A stretch of DNA of 64,000 nucleotides, from contig JBDZVA010000002.1 in assembly GCA_040255465.1 (NCBI GenBank), positions 930,001 to 994,000 of the forward strand. Reading direction: 5' to 3'. Made by a program: the position numbers and the translations under genes. This document shows, piece by piece, positions 1-9,440 of this stretch (positions within the stretch are counted from its first letter, which is position 1; each line of letters starts with the position of its first letter). The DNA is from UBA5793 sp040255465 (GTDB lineage Bacteria > Planctomycetota > Phycisphaerae > Phycisphaerales > UBA5793). The notes under the pieces were generated by a model. It saw only the letters and a list, made by a program, of their open reading frames with translations, ran no database searches and was not told where the DNA came from.

Positions 1-1
1 A

Positions 2-1033
2 ATCGTAGCTAGATGGACCGAGATTCAGCAATCGAATGCGGTGTATGCCAGCCCCTACTTTTGCCCTGCATTCACTCTGGCCACATCAAAAGTACGAGAC
101 GATGTCCGCGTGGGCGTTATCGAAGAAGGCAATCGAGTCATTGGGCTCTTTCCTCATCAACGCCGCTGGGACCGAACAGCTCGACCAGTCGGATTGCGAC
201 TCTCAGACTACCACGGTGTCGTTGCGGAGTTGGGGGCGAGATGGAACGCCGAAGCATTGCTCCGAGCCTGCGGCGTGGTTCGCTGGCAATTCGATCACTT
301 GCCCGCGTCGCAGGCACAATTCGAGTCGTGGTTTACGGCGACGTCCATATCGCCTGTCGCTGAAGTCTGCGATGGATATGAGGTGTTTCAGGCCAGACTC
401 GAGAAGGCGGGCCGCAAACAGATTCGGGAAGCGGAGCGAAAGCGAGAACGGCTTGCTGAAGAGGTCGGCGCGGTACGTTTCGTGCCGCACACCCAAGATC
501 CGATGGTTCTGCAAACCCTCATGGGTTGGAAATCTGAGCAGTGCATGCGAACGGATGGCTTTGATTTCTTTACGCTGGACTGGTGCCGCAACTTGCTGGA
601 AGAGTTGCACCGCGTGCAGACAGAGGAGTTCGGGAGTTCGCTCTCGTGCCTCTATGCCGGCGACAGGCTTGTGGCGGCGCATTTTGCCCTTCGTTCGCAA
701 TCAGTGTGGCATTCGTGGTTTCCTGCATACGACGTGGACCACGGCGCCTACTCGCCGGGATCCATCCTGTTGCTGGAATTGATCAAACACGCTGCATCCA
801 TCGCGGTAAATCACATTGACTTCGGCAAGGACATGTCGCGCTACAAGCGGCGATACATGACCAACGCAATTCCCCTCGCGGAGGGCTGCATCGAGCTGCC
901 CTCGCTGATCAACCTGGGGAATCGAATCCGAAATCGCATCGAGTTGTGGAGCCGCGGCTCCGCGCTGAAACCGTTGCTCCGGTATCCGGGCCGCGTGCTC
1001 AAGAACTTCGAGAGCAAGCGACGGTACGACTAA
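2..1033 (+). CDS. BcsL/CelD-like GNAT-fold acyltransferase (5' partial)
   Basis: The reading frame is open to the window edge and already codes W-T-E-I-Q-Q-S-N before the first GTG at 41, a typical early motif of this family, so the true start lies upstream. The rest resembles the CelD/BcsL acetyltransferase family (GNAT_6 fold): an early 'ASPYF.PAF' segment, a basic helix near residues 120-140 (KAGRKQIREAERKRER), and a C-terminal 'HIDFGKDMSRYKRRY' segment. Such proteins sit in exosortase-linked polysaccharide loci and probably acylate a sugar or peptide acceptor in the cytoplasm; the substrate cannot be read from sequence. It ends 4 bp before the next gene, so it is co-transcribed with it. 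Confidence 0.75.
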   Translation: MVARWTEIQQSNAVYASPYFCPAFTLATSKVRDDVRVGVIEEGNRVIGLFPHQRRWDRTARPVGLRLSDYHGVVAELGARWNAEALLRACGVVRWQFDHLPASQAQFESWFTATSISPVAEVCDGYEVFQARLEKAGRKQIREAERKRERLAEEVGAVRFVPHTQDPMVLQTLMGWKSEQCMRTDGFDFFTLDWCRNLLEELHRVQTEEFGSSLSCLYAGDRLVAAHFALRSQSVWHSWFPAYDVDHGAYSPGSILLLELIKHAASIAVNHIDFGKDMSRYKRRYMTNAIPLAEGCIELPSLINLGNRIRNRIELWSRGSALKPLLRYPGRVLKNFESKRRYD

Positions 1034-1037
1034 CGGC

Positions 1038-2135
1038 ATGGGTGTTGCCAATGCAAGAGCAATCGCTGAGCTTCCCCGCGAATCCACTGCTGCTCCAAGT
1101 GGCGAGACACGTGAGTGTGCTGTCAGTGACGAGCAATGGGATTTCTTTGTAGCCTCGCATCCACTTGGGCATCACGAGCAGTCCAGTCAGTACGCGCTTC
1201 GGAGAGAAGCGTTCGGCTACAAGAGCATTCGAATCGCGATCCGCCGGGCCGGGCGCGTCGTCGGCGGTGCACAGATGCTGGTACAGCGCTCGCCGATAGG
1301 CACGCTTGCAACACTGCCATGCGGTCCCCTTGCAATCGACGACGATATGGCGATCCTCCTGGAGGTAACCGACCAACTCGACCGAATGGCTCGCCGATTG
1401 AGTTGGGTTTCGATTCGCGTGAATACGCTTCCCCCCCATACCGCTTCAAGGCAAGCGCTGGCGATGGCAGGGTTCGAGCCGAGTCAGAGTTGGTCTGGAT
1501 CCCACGTCTCAATCGTCAATTCACTCAACTTTTCGAATGAAGCGTTGGTGGCTCAAATGGACAAGAAGCAGCGATACCACATTCGATGCGCCCAGCGAGC
1601 CGGTGTCGAGGTACGAGCCGGGGCAGCCGATTCGGTGGCTGAGTTCGCTGAACTCCACCGCCTCACGGCCGAACACCACCAGTTCCCCTGCTACTCTCTG
1701 GACTACTTCGAATACCTCTGGAAGATTTTTGGCCCCAAGAGTCGCGTACAGCACTTTGTAGCCTATCTCGGCGATGTGGCTGTCGCCGGCGCGTTCAACA
1801 CGATCGTCGGGTCGCACATGATCTATGGCTGGGGCGGCCTTCGGCGCGAACCCAAGTACGAGAAGCTCATGGCGAGTTATCTGGTTCATGTGTTTGCCAT
1901 GCAGTGGGCTCGTGAACACGGATGCACGCACTATGACTTCTCTGGCAATTCGGTATTCAAGCGGAAGTTTGCAGGTTCGGAAGTCTGCTGGCCAGCGCCC
2001 TATCGCAAGTACTATGGGCGATTCGCCGGGCTTCGGCGATCGCTGGCCCGGGCTACCTGGTCCAACAGGCCACTTCGACGCTGTACAGAGCGCCTCGCGT
2101 CAGCGATGGGATTTCGAACGAGAATGCCCAATTGA
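1038..2135 (+). CDS. FemAB-family protein (exosortase-locus type)
   Basis: A 365-residue protein of the FemAB/GNAT_6 superfamily. An N-terminal region with 'HEQSSQYALRREAFGY' is followed by the 'QMDKKQRYHIRCAQRAGVEV' helix, which in FemAB-like enzymes lines the acyl-acceptor site, and by a C-terminal 'YDFSGNSVFKRKFAGSE' motif. Members normally transfer an aminoacyl or acyl group onto a cell-envelope acceptor, and FemAB homologues are regular members of PEP-CTERM/exosortase EPS loci. It is about 40-50% alike by eye to the next gene, so the two are tandem paralogues. The ATG at 1038 is 4 bp after the previous stop. Confidence 0.8.
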   Translation: MGVANARAIAELPRESTAAPSGETRECAVSDEQWDFFVASHPLGHHEQSSQYALRREAFGYKSIRIAIRRAGRVVGGAQMLVQRSPIGTLATLPCGPLAIDDDMAILLEVTDQLDRMARRLSWVSIRVNTLPPHTASRQALAMAGFEPSQSWSGSHVSIVNSLNFSNEALVAQMDKKQRYHIRCAQRAGVEVRAGAADSVAEFAELHRLTAEHHQFPCYSLDYFEYLWKIFGPKSRVQHFVAYLGDVAVAGAFNTIVGSHMIYGWGGLRREPKYEKLMASYLVHVFAMQWAREHGCTHYDFSGNSVFKRKFAGSEVCWPAPYRKYYGRFAGLRRSLARATWSNRPLRRCTERLASAMGFRTRMPN

Positions 2136-2149
2136 GTTGTATTCGTGTC

Positions 2150-3256
2150 ATGGATGACACCGGTGTTCATCGCGCTGCGATGCAGAGCCGTAGTGCTAAG
2201 CTCCAGCACGGCCCATCGCAATCCACTTGCGATTCAACAACAATTGACACCAGCGAGTGGGACGAATTCATTGCTTCTGCTACGCACGCGTATCACGAAC
2301 AAACAAGCATGTACGGCCGCATTCGAGAAGGATTCGGGTTCGAATGTGATCGTGTGGTTGTTCGAGATGATCGACGCATCTCCGGCGGAGCGCAGGTGTT
2401 TGTTCAGAACACTCCGATTGGGAGGTTTGCACGCGTGTTCCGGGCGCCTTTGGCGCTGGATGACGACCCGCAGATGCTTAACCAAGTAGTAGACGAGCTT
2501 GAACATCTGGCACACAGGCACTCGTATGTATCCGTACGCGTGGACACGCTGCCCACGCAGACCGCCGCGCGTGAAGCGCTAGAGCGAGCGGGCTATCGGG
2601 CGAGCCAAGCGTGGGCACCGCCACACCGCTCTTTGGTCATTCGTCTAAGCTATTCCGATGATGAACTTCTTTCGCGCATGAGACGAAAGACCCGATACGA
2701 TGTCCGATTCGCTGAGCGGGCCGGCGTCCAGGTGAAAACTGGCGATGCCGCCTCGATTGACGAGTTCTTCGATCTCTACTCGATGAGCGCCTCATTTCAG
2801 GAGTACGTGCCCTTTGCGAAGGAGTACTTTGTGTACCTCTGGCAGCTCTTTGGCAAACACGGTAAGGCGATCCTGTGCATCGCATCTCACAGCAACGAGC
2901 CGTTGGCGGCCATTTTGAGCGTGGTATCCGGCAATCGAATGTACGCGGGATGGATCGGCACGAATCGAGGCGACTCCGAGCGCAAGTTCCGCGCTCAGAC
3001 GCTTTTGCACTTCAATGCAATGTGCCGCGGACGGGACCTTGGTTGCGACCTGCTGGATCTGCAGGACAATCGCGAATACAAGCGCAAGTTCACCGATGAG
3101 GAGATCGAATGGCCCACTCCGATGCGCAAGTTCTACGGACCATTGCGCGGCCCGCGTCATCGTTTCATGCGATGGTCATCATCCAATCCGTACCTGCATC
3201 GGATGGTGCGGCGTGTGTCAAATCGACTTGGACTGCATCCGAGGATGCCCTACTGA
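2150..3256 (+). CDS. FemAB-family protein, paralogue of preceding gene
   Basis: A second FemAB/GNAT_6-fold protein with the same landmarks as its upstream neighbour: 'YHEQTSMYGRIREGFGF', 'SGGAQVFVQNTPIG', 'RMRRKTRYDVRFAERAGVQV' and a C-terminal 'LLDLQDNREYKRKF'. An in-frame TTG at 2132 overlaps the previous stop and could also start translation; I prefer the ATG at 2150 because the six extra codons add nothing conserved. Inferred role: acyl or aminoacyl transfer within the EPS/exosortase pathway, perhaps with a different acceptor from its paralogue. Tandem duplication followed by divergence is the simplest origin. Confidence 0.78.
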   Translation: MDDTGVHRAAMQSRSAKLQHGPSQSTCDSTTIDTSEWDEFIASATHAYHEQTSMYGRIREGFGFECDRVVVRDDRRISGGAQVFVQNTPIGRFARVFRAPLALDDDPQMLNQVVDELEHLAHRHSYVSVRVDTLPTQTAAREALERAGYRASQAWAPPHRSLVIRLSYSDDELLSRMRRKTRYDVRFAERAGVQVKTGDAASIDEFFDLYSMSASFQEYVPFAKEYFVYLWQLFGKHGKAILCIASHSNEPLAAILSVVSGNRMYAGWIGTNRGDSERKFRAQTLLHFNAMCRGRDLGCDLLDLQDNREYKRKFTDEEIEWPTPMRKFYGPLRGPRHRFMRWSSSNPYLHRMVRRVSNRLGLHPRMPY

Positions 3257-3323
3257 CGGGCCGTAGGTGTTCGTTGCGGCGGCTCTCCCCTGCTCGTATT
3301 CGTTACACGCTGAAGATAGTATC

Positions 3324-4331
3324 ATGAGCCGTGTTGGCATTATTATTATTGGACGCAATGAAGGCGAGCGACTCTTGCCCGCATTTCGCGCCGCGCGAAA
3401 GTCAGGCGAAGTAGCCGTATACGTCGATTCGGCGTCGACCGACAACAGCGTCGAACTGGCGCATCAGGCAGGTCTGGAAACGGTCGTGCTCTCATCGGAT
3501 GTTCCCCTCTCAGCGGCGCGGGGTCGCAATGCCGGATTCCAACATCTCATGAATCGGAACCCGTCTCTCCAGTACATCCAGTTTGTCGATGGCGACAGCG
3601 AACTCGACGCAGCGTGGCTAGCCACGGCACAGAGCGAACTTGATCGAGATGAGAGCGTGTCCATCGTGTGCGGACAACTGCGTGAGCGGTTTCCAGACCA
3701 ATCAATCTACAGCCTGCTCTGCGATCTGGAGTGGCGCAAACCTACCGGAGAGATCCCATACTGTGGCGGGATCTTCATGGTCCGTGCCGACGTCTTTTCG
3801 AAGGCGAAGGGATTTGATCCGTCCGTCCCAGCGGGCGAAGAGCCCGAGCTGTGCAGCCGCATTCGTGCCGCCGGAGGGCGCATTGTGCGTCTCGACCAGC
3901 CCATGGCAATCCACGATGCGAATATGACCCGGTTTGGGCAATGGTGGACACGGAACTTCCGCACTGGATATGGCGGGCTTGACATACAAGAACGGTTCGG
4001 TCAACTCGGTTTCAGCAAGATCAACCGCAGCGCCTGGATTTGGGCGGTCGGCTGGCCGGTCACCGTTGCCGTCGCGGCGTTGCTCGGTCTTCTCTTTGGC
4101 GGCTTAGTATCGGCTCTGCTGTGCGGAGGATCCGCAGCGGCGATCCTGCCTGCACAAGTCATCAGGCTCGCTTTCAGGACAAAAGGCGTTGAACTGTCCT
4201 GGAGCCAGGCTGTGGCGTGTGCGTCAATGACTCTGCTCTCAAAGGTTGCTCAACTCCAGGGCCAGATCTATTGGTATCTGCATCACCGGGCGCGTCCGAA
4301 CACTTCTGCGCCCGCTGCCCAATCGGCTTGA
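3324..4331 (+). CDS. Glycosyltransferase family 2, membrane-anchored
   Basis: A 335-residue GT-A glycosyltransferase. It begins 'MSRVGIIIIGRNEGERL', followed by 'VDSASTDNSVELA' and the DXD-like 'FVDGDSELD' that binds the metal and nucleotide-sugar. A hydrophobic stretch near residues 235-275 anchors the C-terminal end in the membrane. It probably adds one sugar to the lipid-linked EPS repeat unit on the cytoplasmic face. The frame also runs upstream to 3267, but those 19 residues do not resemble the family, so the ATG at 3324 was chosen. Acceptor and donor are unknown. Confidence 0.85.
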   Translation: MSRVGIIIIGRNEGERLLPAFRAARKSGEVAVYVDSASTDNSVELAHQAGLETVVLSSDVPLSAARGRNAGFQHLMNRNPSLQYIQFVDGDSELDAAWLATAQSELDRDESVSIVCGQLRERFPDQSIYSLLCDLEWRKPTGEIPYCGGIFMVRADVFSKAKGFDPSVPAGEEPELCSRIRAAGGRIVRLDQPMAIHDANMTRFGQWWTRNFRTGYGGLDIQERFGQLGFSKINRSAWIWAVGWPVTVAVAALLGLLFGGLVSALLCGGSAAAILPAQVIRLAFRTKGVELSWSQAVACASMTLLSKVAQLQGQIYWYLHHRARPNTSAPAAQSA

Positions 4332-4376
4332 TCTGATGATCCCATCTGCTTCGATACACCGCACTGACTGAATCTG

Positions 4377-4949
4377 ATGGCCCGCAAGCCTCTCATCTTT
4401 GGTCGATCGGACAGCAATTGGATTGCCGATCTGCAGCGGTACCCGTCGCGTCCGTTCCTGCGTGAGCAATCGATCTGGGCGATTGCCGTGTACCGGTTTG
4501 GCCGCCGTGTCGATGCGCGTCGGAGCGGTCCGCTGAAGTGGGTTCTTGCCAAAGTGTACTGGACGATCTATCGCGTTGTTGAAACGCTCACCGGCATCAC
4601 GTTGCCCAAAGAATGCACCATCGGTCCGGGTCTGCGAATCTGGCACTTTGGAAATATCATCGTACATAGCGACTCGGTCATCGGTGCGCGATGTTCGCTG
4701 CGACACGGTGTCACCATTGGCAGTCGCCAGGACGATGGACCGACTCCGGTCATCGGAGATGATGTGAACATCGGTGCATACGCACAGATTCTCGGCGGGA
4801 TTACCGTCGGCTCTGGCGCCAAGATCGGCGCCATGACTTTAGTACTTCATGATGTGCCCGCCGGCGCCACGGTGGTTGGCAATCCCGGCCGCGTCGTCGC
4901 CAAGAACAGAGCGTCCACCGTGTCAGACTTCGCCAATGCCAGCGCTTAG
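4377..4949 (+). CDS. Serine acetyltransferase-like hexapeptide-repeat O-acetyltransferase
   Basis: A 190-residue left-handed beta-helix acetyltransferase of the CysE/WcaB group. A helical N-terminus (about 1-70) is followed by hexapeptide repeats including 'LRIWHFGNIIVHSDSVIGA', 'LRHGVTIGS' and 'IGAYAQILGGITVGSGAKIGA', with the catalytic-type His in 'RHGVTIG'. It lacks the full N-terminal domain of true cysteine-pathway CysE. Its position among glycosyltransferases points to O-acetylation of a sugar in the EPS repeat unit using acetyl-CoA. The next gene starts inside its last codons (overlap 14 bp). The possibility that it makes O-acetylserine is less likely but not excluded. Confidence 0.8.
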   Translation: MARKPLIFGRSDSNWIADLQRYPSRPFLREQSIWAIAVYRFGRRVDARRSGPLKWVLAKVYWTIYRVVETLTGITLPKECTIGPGLRIWHFGNIIVHSDSVIGARCSLRHGVTIGSRQDDGPTPVIGDDVNIGAYAQILGGITVGSGAKIGAMTLVLHDVPAGATVVGNPGRVVAKNRASTVSDFANASA

Positions 4950-6060
4950 CACCACACTTCCTATCGAAACCGTCACTCATACTTCGACTCAGTCGTCACG
5001 AGCTCAACGACGTGTCTCAAGCGCCATCGTCGGCTGTGGAAAGATTTCCGAACAGCATCTGCTCGTGTTGAAGGAAATGGCAAACGTCTCGATTACATCG
5101 CTCTGCGACCAGTCAGCGGCGCTCGCTCGATTCTCGGCCCAACGATTCGGTGTGGGTGGGTGGCACACGGATCTGGCCGAGATGCTTGAAGCGTGCCGGC
5201 CGGATGTGGTTCACATTCTGACACCGCCGGCTACGCACGAGTCGATCGCCCGTACGTGTATGGCCGCCGGCGCACACGTGATCGTCGAGAAGCCGGTCGC
5301 CCTTTCCAATCCAGAATTTCAAGACACTTGGAAGTGCGCTTGCCAGCACGGCGTACGGCTGATCGAGAATCACAACTATCGATTCAACGGCCCGGTTGCA
5401 TGGCTTGATCAGACCATAGCCAGAGGCACCATCGGTCGCGTTGAAGAAGTTGAAGTTCGAATGGCACTACGGATCCGTGATGGTGGGCGCTACGCGGATC
5501 AGAATGCGCCGCACCCGAGCCACAAACTCCCGGCTGGCGTAATTCACGAGTTCATCTCACATCTGTGCTATCTCGCACTGCAGTTCTTTCCGACGGATCC
5601 CAAATCTATCCGAGCGGATTGGCGGAATCTGGGTGCGGACAAGTTGTTCAAGTATGACGATCTGGATGCATTGGTTCGGTTTCCGACAGGCACGGCCCGA
5701 CTGCGATTCACCTGCCAGCACTGGCCCGACGAATTCAGCATCACAGCTCGCGGAACTGCTGGGCAGGCATACGCCGAACTCTTCTATCCGACGTGTCGCC
5801 TCACTCGGCGGCGAGGAGGAAGCCAGCATCTCGTGCCGACGCTGAATTCGCTGAGTGCGGCAAGAGCGTCACTCACTTCAGGAATCGGCGGTCTCTGGAA
5901 CAAGATCGCCGGGCGGACCGCGTATGAGGGACTTGAGCGATTCCTTCAGGAGACTTATGTCGCGCTGGCGAACGGCACCGAGCCTCCAGTCACCTATTCC
6001 GACATGGATCGCACCAGCCGACTGATCGACGCCCTGTTATTGCCGGAGAATCAGGTTTGA
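4936..6060 (+). CDS. Gfo/Idh/MocA-family NAD(P)-dependent oxidoreductase
   Basis: A 374-residue dehydrogenase. The Rossmann nucleotide-binding start is 'SAIVGCGKISEQHLLVL', and 'HVIVEKPVALSN' carries the family's conserved Glu-Lys-Pro catalytic segment. The C-terminal half is the alpha/beta substrate domain. Enzymes of this family oxidise or reduce a hydroxyl on a sugar or nucleotide-sugar, so it probably modifies a precursor for the neighbouring glycosyltransferases. The frame extends upstream to 4849, overlapping the acetyltransferase; the ATG at 4936 was chosen because it leaves a short leader before the Rossmann fold. The next gene begins at an overlapping TTGA. Confidence 0.83.
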   Translation: MPALSTTLPIETVTHTSTQSSRAQRRVSSAIVGCGKISEQHLLVLKEMANVSITSLCDQSAALARFSAQRFGVGGWHTDLAEMLEACRPDVVHILTPPATHESIARTCMAAGAHVIVEKPVALSNPEFQDTWKCACQHGVRLIENHNYRFNGPVAWLDQTIARGTIGRVEEVEVRMALRIRDGGRYADQNAPHPSHKLPAGVIHEFISHLCYLALQFFPTDPKSIRADWRNLGADKLFKYDDLDALVRFPTGTARLRFTCQHWPDEFSITARGTAGQAYAELFYPTCRLTRRRGGSQHLVPTLNSLSAARASLTSGIGGLWNKIAGRTAYEGLERFLQETYVALANGTEPPVTYSDMDRTSRLIDALLLPENQV

Positions 6061-7124
6061 AGCTGCTTGTGACCGGTGCGACGGGATTCCTGGGTCGTCA
6101 CGTCGTGGCCGCGGCCGTCGAACGCGGCCATGAGGTGCGCGCGCTTGTTCGCGCGGGCACAAGAAGCCTCCCCGATGGCTGGGATGGCCACTCAGCAATC
6201 GAAGTCGCGCGTGGCGACCTGCGCAATCGTGCAAACCTGCCCGCTGTGGTCGGCGGAATCGATTGCGTTATCCACCTCGCAGCCTCAAAGGCAGGCGACC
6301 TCTACGAACAACTTGGCGGAACAGTCATCGCCACTGAGAATCTGTTGGACGCCATGGTCAACCTTGGTGTGAACAACATTGTCCTCACGAGTTCTTTTGC
6401 AGTCTATGAGTACCTCCATCAGATGGCCTGGACCCGCCTGGACGAGGGTTCTGCGCTAGCCGATGAGCCGGGCAATCGAGATGAGTATTGCCAGACCAAG
6501 CTTTTTCAGGAGCAGCTCGTCCGCGAGTATGCAAGAGCGAACGACTGGCGGCTGGTGGTACTTCGTCCCGGCGTCGTCTTTGGCAGGGAAAACCTGTGGA
6601 CGGCACGACTGGGCGCGACCATCGGAGATCGTTGGTGCATCCGCATTGGATCCTTTGCCCCCTTGCCGCTGACCTACGTCGAGAATTGCGCCGACGCAGT
6701 AGTGCGAGGCGCGGAGTATTCAGGGAACGAACAGGAACTGATTGTGAACATCGTGGACGATCACCTTCCGTCCCAGCGGACCTACCTGCGGAGCGTGCGA
6801 CACCACATTGGCGCCGGCCTGCGCATTGTTCCACTGCCGTGGTGGATCCACCGTGCAATTGCCAGATTGGCTTGGGTGACCAGCGAAGTGGCTTTCAAGG
6901 GCCGGGCCAAGGTACCGGGAGTTTTGGTACCGAGCAAGATCCACGCTCGTTGCAAGCCGCGTCGATACGACAACACTCGGGCGAAGTCCCAACTCGGCTG
7001 GAATCCAAGATTCACCTGGCGTGAGGGCGTCATGCGAGCGATTGATACCTCCACGGCACCGGACACTGTCCCCCACTCTGTGCGCGTCACCCAACCGAAG
7101 TCCACCATGGTGGCAACAACATGA
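6057..7124 (+). CDS. NAD-dependent epimerase/dehydratase (extended SDR)
   Basis: A 355-residue extended short-chain dehydrogenase: 'MKLLVTGATGFLGRHVV' gives the GxxGxxG cofactor loop, 'IHLAASKAGD' and 'VLTSSFAVYEY' the strand-4/5 motifs, and 'EYCQTKLFQE' the catalytic Tyr-x3-Lys. It would epimerise, dehydrate or reduce a nucleotide-activated sugar. The start is TTG, overlapping the previous stop as TTGA, which implies translational coupling. Together with the adjacent Gfo/Idh/MocA protein it may form a two-step sugar conversion; this is inferred from gene order only. Confidence 0.83.
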   Translation: MKLLVTGATGFLGRHVVAAAVERGHEVRALVRAGTRSLPDGWDGHSAIEVARGDLRNRANLPAVVGGIDCVIHLAASKAGDLYEQLGGTVIATENLLDAMVNLGVNNIVLTSSFAVYEYLHQMAWTRLDEGSALADEPGNRDEYCQTKLFQEQLVREYARANDWRLVVLRPGVVFGRENLWTARLGATIGDRWCIRIGSFAPLPLTYVENCADAVVRGAEYSGNEQELIVNIVDDHLPSQRTYLRSVRHHIGAGLRIVPLPWWIHRAIARLAWVTSEVAFKGRAKVPGVLVPSKIHARCKPRRYDNTRAKSQLGWNPRFTWREGVMRAIDTSTAPDTVPHSVRVTQPKSTMVATT

Positions 7125-8410
7125 TCGACGAGAAGATCGTGCAATACATCACTCCAATCGGCATCGGCGCCCCGTGGGTGGCAACGGAAGTGCACGCGAT
7201 GATCGAGGGTGGAATCTCCTGCCGCCTGAGTGCGCTGCACAAGCCAACCGCAACCTGGTTCTCCGCGGATTGGGCAAACACACTTCACGAACAAACAGAG
7301 TCAATCTATCCACTCGGGTCGAGAGTGGTATTCTCGGTGCTGTCAGCCCCGTTCCGGTTCCGGACCCGTTTTGTTTCGGCTCTGACCAATGCATTGTTTG
7401 GAAAGCGCGAAAGTGTCACAAAGCGAGCCGCTGCACTGGCTCACCTGTTCGTAGCCTGTCACTGGGCTCGTGGGCTTGACCCGAATGAAGTCGGTCTGAT
7501 CCATGCGCAGTGGATCCATGCGTCGGCGACAGTCGGCATGTACGCCGCGTGGCTTACTGGTATCCCGTTTTCTTTCACAGGCCACGCCGTTGACCTCTTC
7601 CGCGATCGGGTCGCGCTCAACGACAAGATTCGCCGGGCCAGGTTTATCGTGTGTATTTCGAGCTTTCACCGCCAGTTCTACCTGGATCACGGAGCCGATG
7701 ACTCACAACTGATTACAGTTCACTGCGGGATCGAAACGGAGATGTATGAATTCCGTTTGCGCGAATCTCTGCCCGAAGTTCCGCACGTCATTTCCATTGG
7801 CCGTCTCATCGAGAAGAAAGGATTCGGGTACCTGATCGATGCGTGTGGCATGCTTCGCGATCGTGGAGTATCCATCCGCTGTACGATCGCTGGTGACGGA
7901 CCATTGATGGGTCCGCTTCGCCAGCGCGTTCAGGATCTCAATCTCGATGCAGTCGTTGAGATCACCGGCAAGGCCGTGCTCCAGGAGCAGATGGCTGAGT
8001 TCATGCACTCCGGCGACCTGTTTGCCCAGCCGTGCGTCTGGTCGAGCGATAACGACGTCGATGGCACCCCCCGGACGCTGATGGAAGCCATGGCCTGCGG
8101 AGTGCCAAGCGTGTCTACTCGACTGGCGGGCATTCCGGACATCATTGAAGAAGGTGTCTCAGGATTGCTCGTAGAGCCCAACAGCGTCACCGACCTTGCA
8201 GATGCTCTTGAGCGATTGATCAATGAGCCAGGCCTGGTGGGAACATTGAGCCGTGGCGGCAGAGCGCACATCGAGAGGGAATTTCAACTTCCCGATTGTC
8301 TTGCCGCCCTTGAATCCAAGTTTCGCAGCCTGTTGCAGCAGCGCGAATCCGAATTGCCGATCGCAACCCAACCTCCTGCCAAGACACCGCACACGGCAGG
8401 TGTTCAATGA
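7121..8410 (+). CDS. Glycosyltransferase family 4 (GT-B, WcaL-like)
   Basis: A 429-residue GT-B glycosyltransferase. The C-terminal nucleotide-sugar domain shows 'VISIGRLIEKKGFGYLIDA' and the E-x7-E region 'RTLMEAMACGVPSVSTRLAG', which hold the donor diphosphate and sugar. The N-terminal acceptor domain includes 'HAQWIHASATVGMYAAWL', common in colanic-acid-type transferases such as WcaL. It likely elongates the lipid-linked EPS unit. Start and stop both overlap neighbours by 4 bp (ATGA), so it is translationally coupled to the SDR upstream and the heptose kinase downstream. Confidence 0.87.
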   Translation: MIDEKIVQYITPIGIGAPWVATEVHAMIEGGISCRLSALHKPTATWFSADWANTLHEQTESIYPLGSRVVFSVLSAPFRFRTRFVSALTNALFGKRESVTKRAAALAHLFVACHWARGLDPNEVGLIHAQWIHASATVGMYAAWLTGIPFSFTGHAVDLFRDRVALNDKIRRARFIVCISSFHRQFYLDHGADDSQLITVHCGIETEMYEFRLRESLPEVPHVISIGRLIEKKGFGYLIDACGMLRDRGVSIRCTIAGDGPLMGPLRQRVQDLNLDAVVEITGKAVLQEQMAEFMHSGDLFAQPCVWSSDNDVDGTPRTLMEAMACGVPSVSTRLAGIPDIIEEGVSGLLVEPNSVTDLADALERLINEPGLVGTLSRGGRAHIEREFQLPDCLAALESKFRSLLQQRESELPIATQPPAKTPHTAGVQ

Positions 8411-9381
8411 TTATCTCTCAAACGCCCTATCGCGTGTCCTTTGCTGGTGGTGGCACGGATCTGCCCGCGTTCTATGAGGGCGATCCCGGGGCGGTGTTGA
8501 GCGTCACCATCAATCGGCACATGTACGTTGCAGTTCACACGCGATTCGAACCCACGTTTCGAATCGCCTACTCGCGCATCGAATTGGCGAGCCACCTTCA
8601 GCAGATTGAGCATGAACTGGTGCGTGAAGCGCTCACAACGACAGGCGTTGCTGAACCCATCGAAGTCACGACCATTGGCGATGTTCCGGCAGGAACCGGC
8701 ATGGGGTCCAGCAGCACGCTAACGGTGGGGTTGCTCAATGCGTTCTATGCCATTCGCGGGCAGATCGCATCCGCAGCAAGACTTGCTGAGGAGGCGTGCG
8801 CCATTGAGATTGACAAGCTTGGCAAACCGATTGGACGCCAGGACCAGTATGCCGCAGCGTTCGGTGGATTGAACCTGATTCGTTTCAATCCAGATCACTC
8901 AGTCAACGTGCAGCCGGTGCCATGCCGGAGAGACACGCTCGACGAACTTCAGCGACGCTCGCTACTCTTGTACACCAATCAGACCCGAAGCGCCGACGGC
9001 ATCCTCAAAAAGCAAAGCGAAGGCACGCGCGCCAAGGCAGCCGTGCTAACAGACATGCGGGAGCTCGCGTACCAGATGCGAGAAGTCCTCAGCGGGAACG
9101 GAGACCTAGATGACTTCGCCACACTTCTCCACGAGGGCTGGTGCCTGAAACGGTCACTCGGTTTCGGTATTACCGACGACTCCATTGATTCCTGGTACGA
9201 GGCCGCACGGCGGGCCGGAGCTCAAGGCGGCAAACTGCTGGGCGCCGGTGGCGGCGGATTCATTTTGCTCATGGCGCCACCCGAGCGACACGAAGCGATC
9301 CGCGAGGCCCTTGGGCGACCGAAGGAATTGGAATTCTCGATCGACCCACTTGGAAGTCGCATCATCTTTATCAGCGGGTGA
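8407..9381 (+). CDS. hddA: D-glycero-alpha-D-manno-heptose-7-phosphate kinase (GHMP family)
   Basis: A 324-residue GHMP kinase: 'TPYRVSFAGGGTDLPAFY' at the N-terminus, the ATP-binding loop 'VPAGTGMGSSSTLTVGLL' near residues 92-109, and the C-terminal 'GGKLLGAGGGGFILLM'. This pattern and length fit HddA, which phosphorylates D-glycero-alpha-D-manno-heptose 7-phosphate at C1 on the way to GDP-heptose. The assignment is strengthened by a GmhA-type isomerase and an HddC-GmhB fusion immediately downstream. A related GHMP kinase for another sugar is possible but less likely in this context. Confidence 0.85.
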   Translation: MIISQTPYRVSFAGGGTDLPAFYEGDPGAVLSVTINRHMYVAVHTRFEPTFRIAYSRIELASHLQQIEHELVREALTTTGVAEPIEVTTIGDVPAGTGMGSSSTLTVGLLNAFYAIRGQIASAARLAEEACAIEIDKLGKPIGRQDQYAAAFGGLNLIRFNPDHSVNVQPVPCRRDTLDELQRRSLLLYTNQTRSADGILKKQSEGTRAKAAVLTDMRELAYQMREVLSGNGDLDDFATLLHEGWCLKRSLGFGITDDSIDSWYEAARRAGAQGGKLLGAGGGGFILLMAPPERHEAIREALGRPKELEFSIDPLGSRIIFISG

Positions 9382-9440
9382 ACCCTTGGCGGTTTCAAGC
9401 GAGAAGCGTTAGCCGCGCCCGCCCACATGAAGGCTCCATC

